NCBI GenBank assembly: GCA_011763485.2
Contig: JAANSK020264605.1
Span: 1-21,813 of the forward strand
DNA length: 21,813 nucleotides
Direction of reading: 5' to 3'
Source: Isoetes engelmannii
Taxonomy: Eukaryota; Streptophyta; Lycopodiopsida; Isoetales; Isoetaceae
This document shows, piece after piece, positions 1 through 9,050 of the stretch; the stretch's first letter is position 1, and the number at the start of each line of letters is the position of its first letter. Both the position numbers and the translations under genes were made by a program. Below the pieces are notes generated by a model that saw nothing but the letters and a program-made list of their open reading frames with translations, was not told the origin of the DNA and did no database searches.

Positions 1-513
1 AAAAGGAAGGTAATAGACAAATTGTGGCAGAATCCACCGACCAAGATGTGCTTGTATAGATTGCATATGAATCCAAATCTAATGCAGGCTAGGCACTTAC
101 AGGAAAACATCTTTATAGGTAAGAAGCATGCTATCAGCCGGCTCCGTCTCAGTTCACATAGACTGGGTGTGAAAGCTGGTCGTTGGTGCAACTTTCCCAG
201 GGAAAGCAGAACATGTAAGGTTTGTGGTGGCACAGAATTGGAGGATGAGCATCATGTGTTGATTGTATGCCCAGCATACGAGTTATTACAGATTCAGTAT
301 GGCATCAGAGTAGAGAGTTTATTATAATTATTTGCTTTAGATGCAAATGTAGTTGGTGCTTTTGTGACTGATATATTAAAATCTAGAGAAACATATGTAG
401 AAAGAAATATGTCTATATTGAGAGTGATAATGATTATGAAGAGAGAGCTGAGGAAGTCCTACATGAGGATTCTCAGAAGAACTGTTGTAATTGCACTTTT
501 TATCGTCTTATAG
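1..513 (+). pseudogene. LINE ORF2 C-terminal end
   Basis: One reading frame is open from the window edge and ends at TAG 511-513, with a single in-frame TAA at 325-327. The part before that stop carries a C-x2-C-x8-H-x4-C finger (CKVCGG...EHHVLIVC, about 214-273), preceded by a basic stretch with R-L-R-L-S-S-H-R-L-G. This is the zf-RVT type of finger found at the C-terminus of LINE reverse transcriptases. The frame goes on after the internal stop with a charged helical tail (ILKSRETYVERN...). The rest of ORF2 lies outside the window. Being 5' to a CATTT tail, and followed at once by sequence of another LINE, it looks like an inserted copy. Family assignment within LINEs is not possible from this piece. 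Confidence 0.8.
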
Positions 514-526
514 ACCTATGAGGTCT
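512..526 (+). other. LINE 3'-end hairpin
   Basis: AGACCT-ATG-AGGTCT is a perfect 6-bp stem with a 3-base loop. It overlaps the ORF2 stop codon and lies 16 bases before the simple tail. LINE reverse transcriptases of several clades recognise a 3' stem-loop next to a short tandem tail, so this is a plausible recognition element. The function is inferred, not shown. Confidence 0.5.
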
Positions 527-541
527 CCGCAGACGTAATAA

Positions 542-562
542 CATTTCATTTCATTTCATTTC
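542..562 (+). repeat. LINE tail (CATTT)4
   Basis: Four CATTT units follow the ORF2 3' end and mark the insertion end of the first LINE. Coding sequence of a different LINE starts right after it. The matching target duplication would lie left of the window. Confidence 0.75.
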
Positions 563-1100
563 TATGGACGAACAACCAATAGGCAAGCATCAGTATTAAA
601 CGACGATGGGGGCCCCATGTGGATGGAGGAAATGGATGCTGAAGAGTTGATGTTAGCAGGTTGGGCTAGATAATCGGAAGACAAGGTGTACGCCACCTAT
701 ATGGGTAAAATGGTGCAGGAAATGTGCAGTGGTTTAGATTTGAGAATTCTCAATGGACTAAGTAGATTTCCAGGATCAAGGAAGTGTACCTGTAGGGGGA
801 AAAGTATCGTAGAATATGTCATTGGAAGAGAACATGTCTCACAAAGAATGACACAATTAATAGTATGGGAGCAGCCGGAATCAGATCATGTTCCAATATC
901 GTTATTTGGAGGTAGGCAACATACCTAGTCATGATAAAGGAAACATGCAGAGGCACTATGTGAAGGTAGACTGGAAAAAGGAAGCTCTGTATAAGAAAAT
1001 GTGTGAAACAGGGATCTCAAGATTGGGAAATATAGCACATGTGGAAGAGTTAGATAAGGAAATCACACAGCTTATTCTTGGTGCTGGTATATCATAGCAA
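563..1100 (+). pseudogene. LINE endonuclease fragment
   Basis: From about 569 one frame reads through the end of an APE-type endonuclease domain: GWAR..SEDKV, CSGLDLRILNG, GKSIVEYVIG and ESDHVPISL, the last being the conserved SDH active-site motif near the C-terminus of the domain. There is one in-frame stop (TAA 671-673) and a frame change near 905-928. After that, a second frame (to 1097) reads HYVKVDWKKEALYKKM and then a helical linker, as expected between endonuclease and reverse transcriptase. The left side is cut by the CATTT tail of the preceding LINE. The right side fades after about 1100. This is LINE DNA of a different part of ORF2 than the first piece, so the two are nested rather than one element. 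Confidence 0.75.
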
Positions 1101-1664
1101 GGCCTGGAGGTAGGAATCGCTTGCGCAACTCAATTAGGAAGCTTCAAGCACCGGAGTTGAAATAATCACAGAAATAAGTTGTGATTCTGATATTCCAAGC
1201 TTAGCATGCTCCAAAAAGGCTTGGATATACAAAAGGCCGGAGAGAAAAGGGCGTCCGAGAACCTGCAACATAGAGAAAAGAAAAATCAGAGCTCTCTTTT
1301 ACCTTTCTGATCATAGCCTGCCCGCCTGCCCACCAGCCAGCACAACCTCCCGCCATAGCAAGCAACTCCCGAAAGAACAGGGGATGTCGTACAGAAGAGG
1401 TTTGAAATTTTATGGGATATTAGCAGAATATTCTAGATGGTGATTTCGTCCGGCAAAATATTTCGGGGGTGATTCCTCCGAGAGGTATTCGTCGACAGGC
1501 CGACAGCTGAAATTTACCACCTGACATTGTCAGTGTCAGGTACTCGAAACGGGTCTCCACAATGGATCTGGTTCGGGGGAGAGTTTGGTGATTCTGCGAG
1601 AGGGATTAACTGCGAAAGAATCACCAAAACAAGGATAAAACTATTTTCACCGGCAGCGATGGTG
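1101..1664. other. No gene seen; GC-rich spacer
   Basis: No coding region is supported. Open frames exist on both strands around 1514-1820 but they overlap each other and have no recognisable domain. The first 60 bases may be the fading end of the LINE. Confidence 0.5.
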
Positions 1665-1750
1665 GAGTGGAGATTTGGAGGGATTTGCGATTTGCGGGGG
1701 ATAGCCGGAGTGGAGATTTGGAGGGATTTGCGATTTGCGGGGGATACTTT
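1665..1750 (+). repeat. 43-bp tandem duplication
   Basis: Two adjacent copies (1665-1707 and 1708-1750) of a unit that contains GGAGGGATTTGCGATTTGCG and ends in GGGGGATA. The second copy runs straight into the inverted-repeat element that begins at about 1740, so the duplication includes its first bases. Confidence 0.8.
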
Positions 1751-2121
1751 TACCCTGGTTTGGGGGATCCTGGAGATAATTTTTGGGGGGATCCCGGTCC
1801 TCCTCCGGGATCCCACGTGACTCCGCAGTACCGGTGTAGAAAATCTTGCCCCTTATATGGAAGATCAGAATTTTTTGTGGTGGGTTTTTCTCCTTCGATC
1901 CGAAATGGAATCGGATGGGATCAGTTCAGGGGTGGTCGGAATCAGCTGGAGCAGAGGCGCAGCTAGGAGCGAGGGAGGAATCGATGCGAGCGCCTCCGGG
2001 ATAGAGGAGCTATGATCCGGGCAAAAAAAGCCCCAAAACTGTGCAGTAACCCATTAACTGTGCAGTTAATTCCCGGAGGAGGGGATCCCTCGCCCAAACC
2101 AGGGTGAAAGTATCCCGCGCC
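1740..2121. mobile_element. Small inverted-repeat element, MITE-like
   Basis: The left end (from 1740) and the reverse complement of the right end (to 2121) share ATACTTT(T/C)ACCCTGGTTTGGG followed by GGATCC. The nine bases CGATTTGCG lie just outside both ends (1731-1739 and 2122-2130) and could be a target-site duplication, a length typical of Mutator-like elements. The inside holds a perfect 10-bp hairpin and no gene. CGATTTGCG also occurs once more to the left because of the 43-bp duplication, which weakens the target-site reading. The right end carries a few extra bases (CGCGCC side), so the exact termini are uncertain. Confidence 0.5.
1788..1814. repeat. 10-bp-arm hairpin on GGGATCCCGG
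   Basis: GGGATCCCGG (1788-1797) and its perfect complement CCGGGATCCC (1805-1814) are separated by seven bases. It is one of the GATCCCGG-type sites that recur through the window. Confidence 0.8.
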
Positions 2122-2227
2122 CGATTTGCGATTGGAGCAGGGCAGCCAGAATAATCGATTGTGAGAGTTTGATTCGGTGTCAATCTTGGATGCACAGTTT
2201 AATGTCAATCTGGAGTCGAAGCATCTT

Positions 2228-2324
2228 CTTGCTTCAAGCTGAAGCTTCGACTCCACTATGCTTGCTTCGAATCCGAAGCTTCGACGAATCTGAAGCTTTC
2301 TTGCTTCGAATCTGAAGCTTCGAC
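2228..2324 (+). repeat. Cluster of ~25-bp repeats with GAAGCTTCGAC
   Basis: Three near-complete units (2228-2251, 2261-2285, 2300-2324) of CTTGCTTCGAATCTGAAGCT followed by TCGAC, plus a partial unit at 2286-2298. Each contains the palindrome GAAGCTTC. No function is evident. Confidence 0.75.
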
Positions 2325-2799
2325 GCCATGGCTGGATCAGGGCAGTAGTCCACCGTACCGCCATTCTTCTGATGGAACAGCCACGTGGGTGAGCATGCCC
2401 TAAATGCAGAAGTCATGCGTGTTTTTGGTCCGGAAATTGTAGAATGCAATCGCAGATTGGGAAGAAGCGAAGGCTTACTGGAACACAGGAAAAAGTACAC
2501 CGAGAAGAATGGAATATGACATCGCTGCTTGCTCGCCGTCCGACGGTCCCTTTTACGTTTTGAAGTTGTAAGAATGTTTTAGCATTTTTCTCTTAAAGAT
2601 ATGATGCGAAGAAGATTGTTGGCCTGCATACCATATCTCAGAAAATATTCAAATCTCAATTCTGTAACTATACAAGAAATTATCAAAATGTAACCTACAG
2701 CAGGCTTCCAAATTTGTTATGGCTTGGAACACCTCCATATTTCTAGAGAAGCTGTATAAGATAGCATGCTTTTCTTCATACTCACGTTATGTTCAAAAT
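2325..2799. other. 3' flank of KLCR gene
   Basis: Noncoding on both strands as far as I can see. It is downstream of KLCR on the minus strand and should hold its 3' UTR. AATAAA occurs on the minus strand overlapping the stop region near 2799-2804; a clear poly(A) site cannot be fixed by eye. Confidence 0.5.
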
Positions 2800-5799
2800 T
2801 TATTTCTGCTGTGGTGGACGTCTAGCTTCCTTCACCAATGCTTGCAATCTTAATTTGTCATCATCTAGATCTGGATGGCCAGCCCCAAGATGATCCTGTT
2901 TTAATCTTAGTATATCCTCTGTAAGTTTTATCGCATCGTCGAGTCTACAAGAGAAATGAAGATATAAAAATTTCAGGATCCTAGTTGCTATGAAACAAAT
3001 GTAATTGTTAACTTTGAAGTAAGTAGGAGATAGAAAATGGTTTTGCAACTAGTGTTAGCAATAGGGCTACCATTAGTTCAGAATAGTACCTGCCAAGAGC
3101 ATCATATGTAGCTGCCAAATTCCTGCAGACATCAAGAGTATCAGCATGATCAGGGCCACATGTTTGTTCTAGAATGCATTTTCCTTCTTCGAAGAGCTCA
3201 GCTGCTTCAACAATGTCATGTAGTTCTACACTAGCTAGACCCATCTGGTTTAATAAAATTCCCACAGTGGACATATCTTTCTTGGATCCTGATCTGAGCT
3301 TTAGCAGTGCACTTTTGCAAGACATATATGCCTCATGGAACTTGCCCATCACATAATATAACACACCCATTTGTGCTTCGATGCCTGCTACGACGCTCTG
3401 TTGACCTGGCAAGCTCTCTAAAATACTCAAGGCTCTCTTAAGTAAAGTCAATGCCTGTTCATGCTCGTCTATAGCTTCATAAAGTGATGCTACTTCTGTT
3501 AATCCACTTGTGACCTCATCAACTGCATGTTTTGTGTCATGCTTCCCATATATTTTGAAAGCACTTTCACAATAGGTTCTCGCTTCTCTCTGTCTTCCAG
3601 TTTTCACATAAAGATGTGCAAGGCTGATATAGACTGAGGCCACAGATGTATGGTCCTCGCCTTTTGCAGATTTAAAAACAGTAAGAGCTTTCTGGTAAGA
3701 AAATACAGCATCATCATAACGCCCAAGGGCTACATGTGTGTCTCCGATAGAAACTTGAACCGACGCTGCATCCACGTCCTTCCCATTGGAAATAAGAGAC
3801 ATGCTAGCCAGCACCAAATACTCCAATGCTGCCTCATGGTCTCCCTTACCGCTGCAAATAAGTGCCATTAACCTTCTGTCTGCTGCTTCTTCTACTGAAC
3901 CGGGTGCACTATACTCAGTATGTATCTTCAGCAGATGGTTGCACAACTCTTCTGCTTCCTTGAACTGCATAGCCTATGTGTAGGAAACAGAAACATGACC
4001 ATTATATTTAGTTTCAGTTAATCGATTAGTAAGCAAAACCAGCTTGTATCCACTAGCATTTTTATTTAAAGTAGACACATGGATGCATTAGTTTATAGAA
4101 TATCAGTATGTACCTGGAGATGTGCTTCTGCCAAGTAACGGCAAGTGCGTGCGACACGATAATCCATCTCTCCAAGGGCATTCTTCTGAATTTCATATGC
4201 AGAAGTATAAGCTTGCAGAGAGTCCTCATGTCTTCCCATCAAAACCAAGGTATCTCCCATGTGCATATAACCAGAGAATATAGCAAGAGCATGATCTAAT
4301 CCATCATCTACACTTATAACAGACACTGATTTTTCCAATGCAGACATTGCCTCTTCAAACCTACCTAGTCGACAGCATACAGCAGCAAATACATGTAAGC
4401 TCATCACCAGTTCCATATCCCTTTTTTCCTCTTTATTATTTTCAAAATATTTCACTGCCTGAGAAGCATAATCCAGAACCTTCATGGGACTGGAACCCTT
4501 CTTGTTAAGGGACTTTGCAAGTTTAAGAAGGATTGGACCCGCAGGCGGCGAATGGATTCCTGAAATGCCATTTCCATTTTCAGCCCTTTTCATAGCTGGA
4601 TTTGCTGTGTCTGTCACCTCGTCAATATCTTGACTCTCTTTCTTCTGAGATGGTGATTTTGCAGTGCCTGTGCTTGTCCTTTGAAGGTTAGACTTTGGTA
4701 GTTTGTGTTTGTCAGGACTAATTCTGGGCGGCCTACTAGGACTCTTGGGAGGGGTTTTGTTAGCTTCATCATAGGCACTGATTCTGGTAGATGGGCTTTT
4801 TGGGGAATTAATCTCCCTCTGAGTGATTGCTTGTGAAGATGGACTCTTGGGAGGATTCTCCTTGTCAACATCTTTGGATTTCAAGGATGGACTTTTTGGA
4901 GGATTTTCCTTGTCAATCTCTTTATGAATGATGGATCTCGAGGATGGACTCTTCGGAGGATTTTCTTTGTCGATCTCTTTGCGACTAATTGTCTTCAAGG
5001 AAGGGCTTTTGGGACTTTGGCTATAGGGACCCTTGGGAGGAGTGGCCTTGATAACTCTATTTAGGGATGGGCTGTTGGGAGCAACGTCAGGACCCTCCTT
5101 TCCCTTGGCTATGGCAGACGTTTCTTCCTTGTTGTCTTTTTCAGTATTCAAGCTCTTCTTTACAGCCCTAGGGCTCTCTTTTCTATTCATATGGGGGCTC
5201 TTTGAAGAGAGATCCTTTCCATCCTCTTTGTGTAGACGTGCTTTCACAGCCAAACTTTTAAGAGTATCCTTGTGAGGAAAGGACTTAACCGATATCTCCT
5301 TCTCATCTCTTCCCTCTGCAGTTTCCTTTCTTTCAAGATCTGTACTCCCCTTGTCAACATTAGTGCTTTTGGCATGATTTGAAGATGGGCTACTAATGGG
5401 TTTCTGTGGAGATCTCCCAGTCCTCTTTGGGCTAATTACATCTTTCCGCTTCTGTGTAATTTTTTCTGCATTTTTTGGCACAGAAGCACTAACAGTTGCA
5501 ACATCTTGTGACTGCAAAGGCAAGTTTTGAGGACTAACAGATACATCAGTTGAAAAAGGAATGGCTTCCAGACCTACCTGGGTTTGTTCTTCGCAGGAAA
5601 TGTGTTCTGCAGAAGGCAAATCTGGAGACTCCTCTTCTTGGCTGTGCTGGACTTCGGCAACCTCTGCCACATTAGTTGCGTCTTCAACCATAGCTTTGCC
5701 ACCAGCCATTATCTGTTCTGGTGATATATTTCCATCGGGACCTTGTTCACAACTTTGCTGGTCGGGATTAGAATTGGTCCCTACCATTTCTGTCGTCAT
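2800..5799 (-). CDS. KLCR: Kinesin light chain-related TPR protein (KLCR/CMU)
   Basis: Three exons on the minus strand: 5799-4114, 3973-3090 and 2944-2800. Introns 4113-3974 and 3089-2945 have GT-AG ends and join in phase (AEAHLQ to AMQFKEAEELC; ALG-R to LDDAIKLTED). The product is about 904 residues. The first in-frame ATG is at 5799. Residues 1 to about 460 are low-complexity, rich in K, S, P and acidic residues. Residues about 465-880 are kinesin-light-chain-type TPR helices, including YLAEAHLQAMQFKEAE and ATYDALGRLDDAIKL; the end is QALVKEARRPPQQK. Plant KLCR proteins (CMU1-3 in Arabidopsis) sit on cortical microtubules, bind IQD proteins and help hold cellulose synthase tracks in place; they are not known to be kinesin subunits in the animal sense. 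That role is family knowledge. The frame is intact and splicing is clean, so this looks like a working gene. The N-terminal region is longer than in the roughly 600-residue Arabidopsis proteins. Confidence 0.92.
4735..5035 (-). repeat. PPKSPS repeat block inside KLCR
   Basis: At roughly residues 255-355 of the KLCR product, the phrase (E)NPPKSPS or a close variant recurs about seven times, with an inner run of three to four units of about 17 residues built on EIDKENPPKSPS. At DNA level the core (about 4838-5000) is a tandem repeat of near 54 bases. Each unit offers an S-P site next to lysine, as proline-directed kinases use, and the block is basic and likely disordered. Confidence 0.8.
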
Positions 5800-6475
5800 G
5801 GGCGGCAAATTAAGCGGCCTAGTTCTTCATATTTCTCAGATCAAGGCCGAACCCAATTCAATTCTGCTTTGAAAAGTATATACTTCAATAAAATAGCAAT
5901 GCTGTTTCTATCAGATTGCTCGCATCAGAAGCAATGCTTGGAAAAGCAAATTCTTCTTATCCTCCAGTCCCAGTGCCTGAAAGCAGCAGCGGGACCGCAA
6001 CCCTGCTACAGGTACTGGAGAACCCAGCTGGAAAACGCGCAGATCTGAGGCAAAAACGCCAAATCTGGCAACAAATCAGACAAAAGAGCTGCAAAAATCT
6101 CCAAATGCCTGGTTAAGAAGCACTGAGATGAGTAGTTTATTGCAAAAATCAGAACAGATATACCATGCACTAGGAACCCAATGCCGATTCTTCAGACCAA
6201 CTAACAGTGCATATCATTATTGATTGGCAGGAGGGCGCAAGGAAAGAACCTATAGAATTATTGGGCGCTTGCTTGCTTTGCAACATAAGTAAAGGCCGGC
6301 ATTGAATTGGTCCTAGTCCGATGAAGGTTGAAGTTGGGAAGAGGTCCCAAATGGGGGCCATTAAAAAAAAAAGGGCCCATTTGTGGCCACCCACCTTGGA
6401 CCTCTCCACACATAAATATGTATAGAACAGAATGTCACCCGATTAGGAGACCTGTGGGATCTCTTGATATCAACA
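5800..6475 (-). promoter_or_regulatory. KLCR upstream region
   Basis: This must contain the KLCR leader and promoter, read on the minus strand. No coding region is convincing. A short upstream ATG (minus strand, ATG AAG AAC TAG, near 5825-5835) precedes the start. A TGGGCCC (site II-like) motif lies at 6373-6379 in the right arm of a small hairpin (AAATGGG 6349-6355 with CCCATTT 6376-6382, around an A-run). I see no clear TATA box, so the transcription start is unknown. Confidence 0.35.
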
Positions 6476-6607
6476 AAACCATGTAGAAATGTATGATCTC
6501 CTATGTAGATTTACTTGAAATCTGCATCGCGAACACTCATGAAACCATGTAGAAATGTATAATCTCCTATGTAGATTTACTTGAAATCTGCGCCACGGAC
6601 ACTGATG
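6476..6607 (+). repeat. 66-bp tandem duplication
   Basis: Two adjacent copies (6476-6541 and 6542-6607) that begin AAACCATGTAGAAATGTAT and differ at only about six positions. Noncoding. Confidence 0.9.
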
Positions 6608-6853
6608 CCTCTCTTACCTTTCACATCTTGTCTAGTCTCCAGTCTTCTTCTTCTTCTCGAGTCTTCATTGCGTAGGGCCATGTAGTTAGGCTGCTTGCAG
6701 CTATCACAACCTCCACACACACACCATACTTTGCATCATGCACTCGTTTCATGTCTGATCTGCTTGGTCACATTAGGATACGCCGATATTCTTCTTATCA
6801 TGGACGATCTTAGGATATCATAGACGATTTTGGGAAAGAATTATTGGTTAGTA

Positions 6854-6917
6854 TAGACAATGCTACCAAACCAACTCTTGAATAATAGACAATACTACCA
6901 AATCAAGTCTTGAATAG
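6854..6917 (+). repeat. 32-bp tandem duplication
   Basis: Two copies (6854-6885 and 6886-6917) that begin TAGACAAT and end CTTGAATA, with four or so differences. The surrounding 6608-7080 holds no recognisable gene. Confidence 0.85.
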
Positions 6918-7085
6918 AGGATTATGATCTTGTACCAAATCAATGTCTTTGAGATGTGGGGTTCATCATCATACAACACGAAAACTGGGTGGTTCATTAC
7001 GTCACTGGAATGGAAGTAGGGCCTACTCATTCCGCTCAACATGTAAAAGGTCTAGGTATCAGGTAAATTTTGGTTTCCATGTTGT

Positions 7086-7203
7086 AGGGGAACTGAGATT
7101 GGGCGCAACATTCTGCAACCTCAAAAGACACGTTCTCAGTTGCCGCCAGTCATAGGATCCCTTTTGAGGTTGCGAATTGCTGCTCACCAATCTTTGTTCC
7201 CCT
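7086..7203. repeat. Imperfect inverted repeat
   Basis: 7086-7127 read on the minus strand (CTTTTGAGGTTGCAGAATG, ending GTTCCCCT) matches 7161-7203 on the plus strand with scattered mismatches, the arms being about 42 bases. The right arm is also the start of the first unit of the adjacent 120-bp tandem repeat, so one of three copies is flipped. Confidence 0.65.
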
Positions 7204-7392
7204 ATCATACCATAAACAATCACTTTTATTCTCCTTCTTATCATGAATGAATACAATAAATTCTTTCGATCGCAGGACCCCTTCTGAGGTTGCAAAATGC
7301 TACTCCCAATCCCCATTCCCCTATACATACCATAAATAATCACTTTTATTCTCCTTCTTATCATGAATGAATACAACTAAATTCTTCTTTAT
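7154..7392 (+). repeat. 120-bp tandem duplication
   Basis: Two copies (7154-7273 and 7274 to about 7392). The first 55 bases of the unit (AGGA(T/C)CCCTT(T/C)TGAGGTTGC...) have diverged, while the last 60 (CCATAAA(C/T)AATCACTTTT ... ATGAATGAATACAA) are nearly identical, which suggests partial gene conversion or different constraint. Noncoding. Confidence 0.85.
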
Positions 7393-7604
7393 CTCCATTT
7401 GATGTCATGTGTAAAGTGGTTGATAGCTTGTTCAAATATGGAGGAATGTCACCATATGTATTCAATCTTATCTACCTAATTTTGTAGTTCATATCCCCGA
7501 AGGCATATCTTGTAACATAAACCAAGATACTCCCTACAAATATCCATGAATTTTACTCTAGTTAGGATATGTGATACTCAATTTTGGCCTTGCAAAACTT
7601 GATA
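7393..7604. other. No gene seen
   Basis: AT-rich spacer with no repeat or coding region that I can support. Confidence 0.5.
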
Positions 7605-7735
7605 TTTAAAGTTCAGTTGGTAAAAAAAGAACATTGTGAGAGCCTAGATCAGAGGGCGGTGGCTATGGTGCTGGGCTATGACGCTTGGCCTGATATCACT
7701 GGACTTCGCCGGAGGATGCGTAGACTCTGCCTTTC
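7605..7735 (+). repeat. Possible degraded tRNA-derived SINE
   Basis: GTTCAGTTGGTA at 7611-7622 looks like the D-arm/A-box of a tRNA-related head, followed by CATTGTGAGAGCCTAGATCA, a run of the kind found in plant SINE heads. The B-box (GGTTCGA) is missing and no tail or target duplication is seen. The match rests on a general impression, so it may be chance. Confidence 0.25.
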
Positions 7736-8030
7736 TTGCTCCATCCTTCACACATCTCCTAGATTTCATTTCCCTCTTAACAAATCATTCTAATCTATTT
7801 TTTCTCTCTCCCAAATCCGTCCATTCTACCTCTCCCTAAGCATTCTCCGCATTTCTTCAGCCCTCTGCTTCGATAATCCTTCTGCCATAGACCATTTCGC
7901 CATCTAATTCAATTTTTTTAATTTCTGTCTCATTTTTTCACTTCCTTTGCCGGATTTGACCGTTTGGTTTCCCAAAATATAGCGGATAGCACAAACGTCA
8001 AGAACACAATGTGCAACATTTTGTATAAGG

Positions 8031-8129
8031 GAAAGTCCCTCTGGGCTTGATTCTGGAAAGAAAACCCTACCGACCCCCGGAGCGGGGAGACTGGGTTGAT
8101 CATACAGAATCAAGCCCGGAGGGACTTTC
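8031..8129. repeat. Foldback with 25-bp arms
   Basis: GAAAGTCCCTCTGGGCTTGA... (8031-8055) pairs with 8105-8129, 24 of 25 positions matching, across a 49-base spacer. The spacer itself contains a GC-rich hairpin (CCCCG-GAG-CGGGG, 8075-8087). This could be a small foldback/MITE end-to-end copy or an RNA-level hairpin. No target duplication is obvious. Confidence 0.8.
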
Positions 8130-8131
8130 AC

Positions 8132-9050
8132 TCAAAGTGAAGGTCGGGCAGGTTGGGGGATTCACCTATATATATTTTGGATATGACATTTGCGTTCCTA
8201 GGGTCATAAAAAAATCCCTCATCTACCCGTCTTCACAACAAAAAACCCTTCTCATACATCCCAGTCATCCCCTATATTTATAACCCATAAAGTATTTCTA
8301 CATACCCCGTATTTCTCAAACCATATGAAACATTACTTAATTCACCGAATCTAGTGAAAATGTTATTTATATATGATTAAAAATAAGAACCTCATTATAA
8401 ATGAAGAACCCTTTATGTATCTCCTACGTGATCAAACAAAAAAAAGTGTATTTTGCAGAGTAAGTATACATACGCAATTAGTAATAAAAAAACACATTTC
8501 TTCCATGATGATGGTTTTTACGCAAAACAAATGTGAACTCCCTTTCGCTTTTCAACCGTAGATCTGTGCTAAATGCACGATCTAGATTAGCTTGGTGCAG
8601 AATGTGGAGTAGCGGGTGGAAGGAATATCATAATGTGGAACAATAGTACAGAATGTAGACCAGCAACGACAACAGGTGACATCCATAAGAAGAATTATGG
8701 CCATGTGTCACGATCGGATTTGCCCATACAGTGAAATCAGCCTAGGCATCCTTTACGTCCAACGAGGATGCAATACTCCAATAGCTTCTTCTCTGTTTCA
8801 TAATCTATTGGCATCAACGGAACCTAAGCTTCACAAAAAGCTCAAAATTGGTTTCTTTAGCTCCTTTGTTTGTCTTGGATAGTTGTGTTTTGTGGTTCTA
8901 CATCATTTCTTAATATTTATAAGGGTTCTGTTTCTGACCAGGTTTCTTTAGATTTTTTAAGTGTCCTTCATTCCCAGGCATGAACTGGTAATAAAAGGCT
9001 GATATGATCCCCTGCTTGATTGTTTCCATAGTCATCAACAACATCTTATT
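8132..9050. other. No gene supported
   Basis: AT-rich. A 68-codon frame at 8676-8882 (plus) has no recognisable domain and may be chance. No repeats of note. Confidence 0.4.

Noticed and set aside
1514-1966. Overlapping open frames on both strands of 60-100 codons
   Set aside because: GC-rich repetitive DNA with few stops; the frames mirror each other and the 43-bp duplication, and show no domain.
1963-2500. Minus-strand frames of 61-133 codons
   Set aside because: They run through the inverted-repeat element and the GAAGCTTC cluster; repetitive wording rather than protein-like sequence.
4614-5275. Extra frames on both strands within the KLCR first exon
   Set aside because: Shadows of the S/P/K-rich repeat coding region; the KLCR frame explains them.
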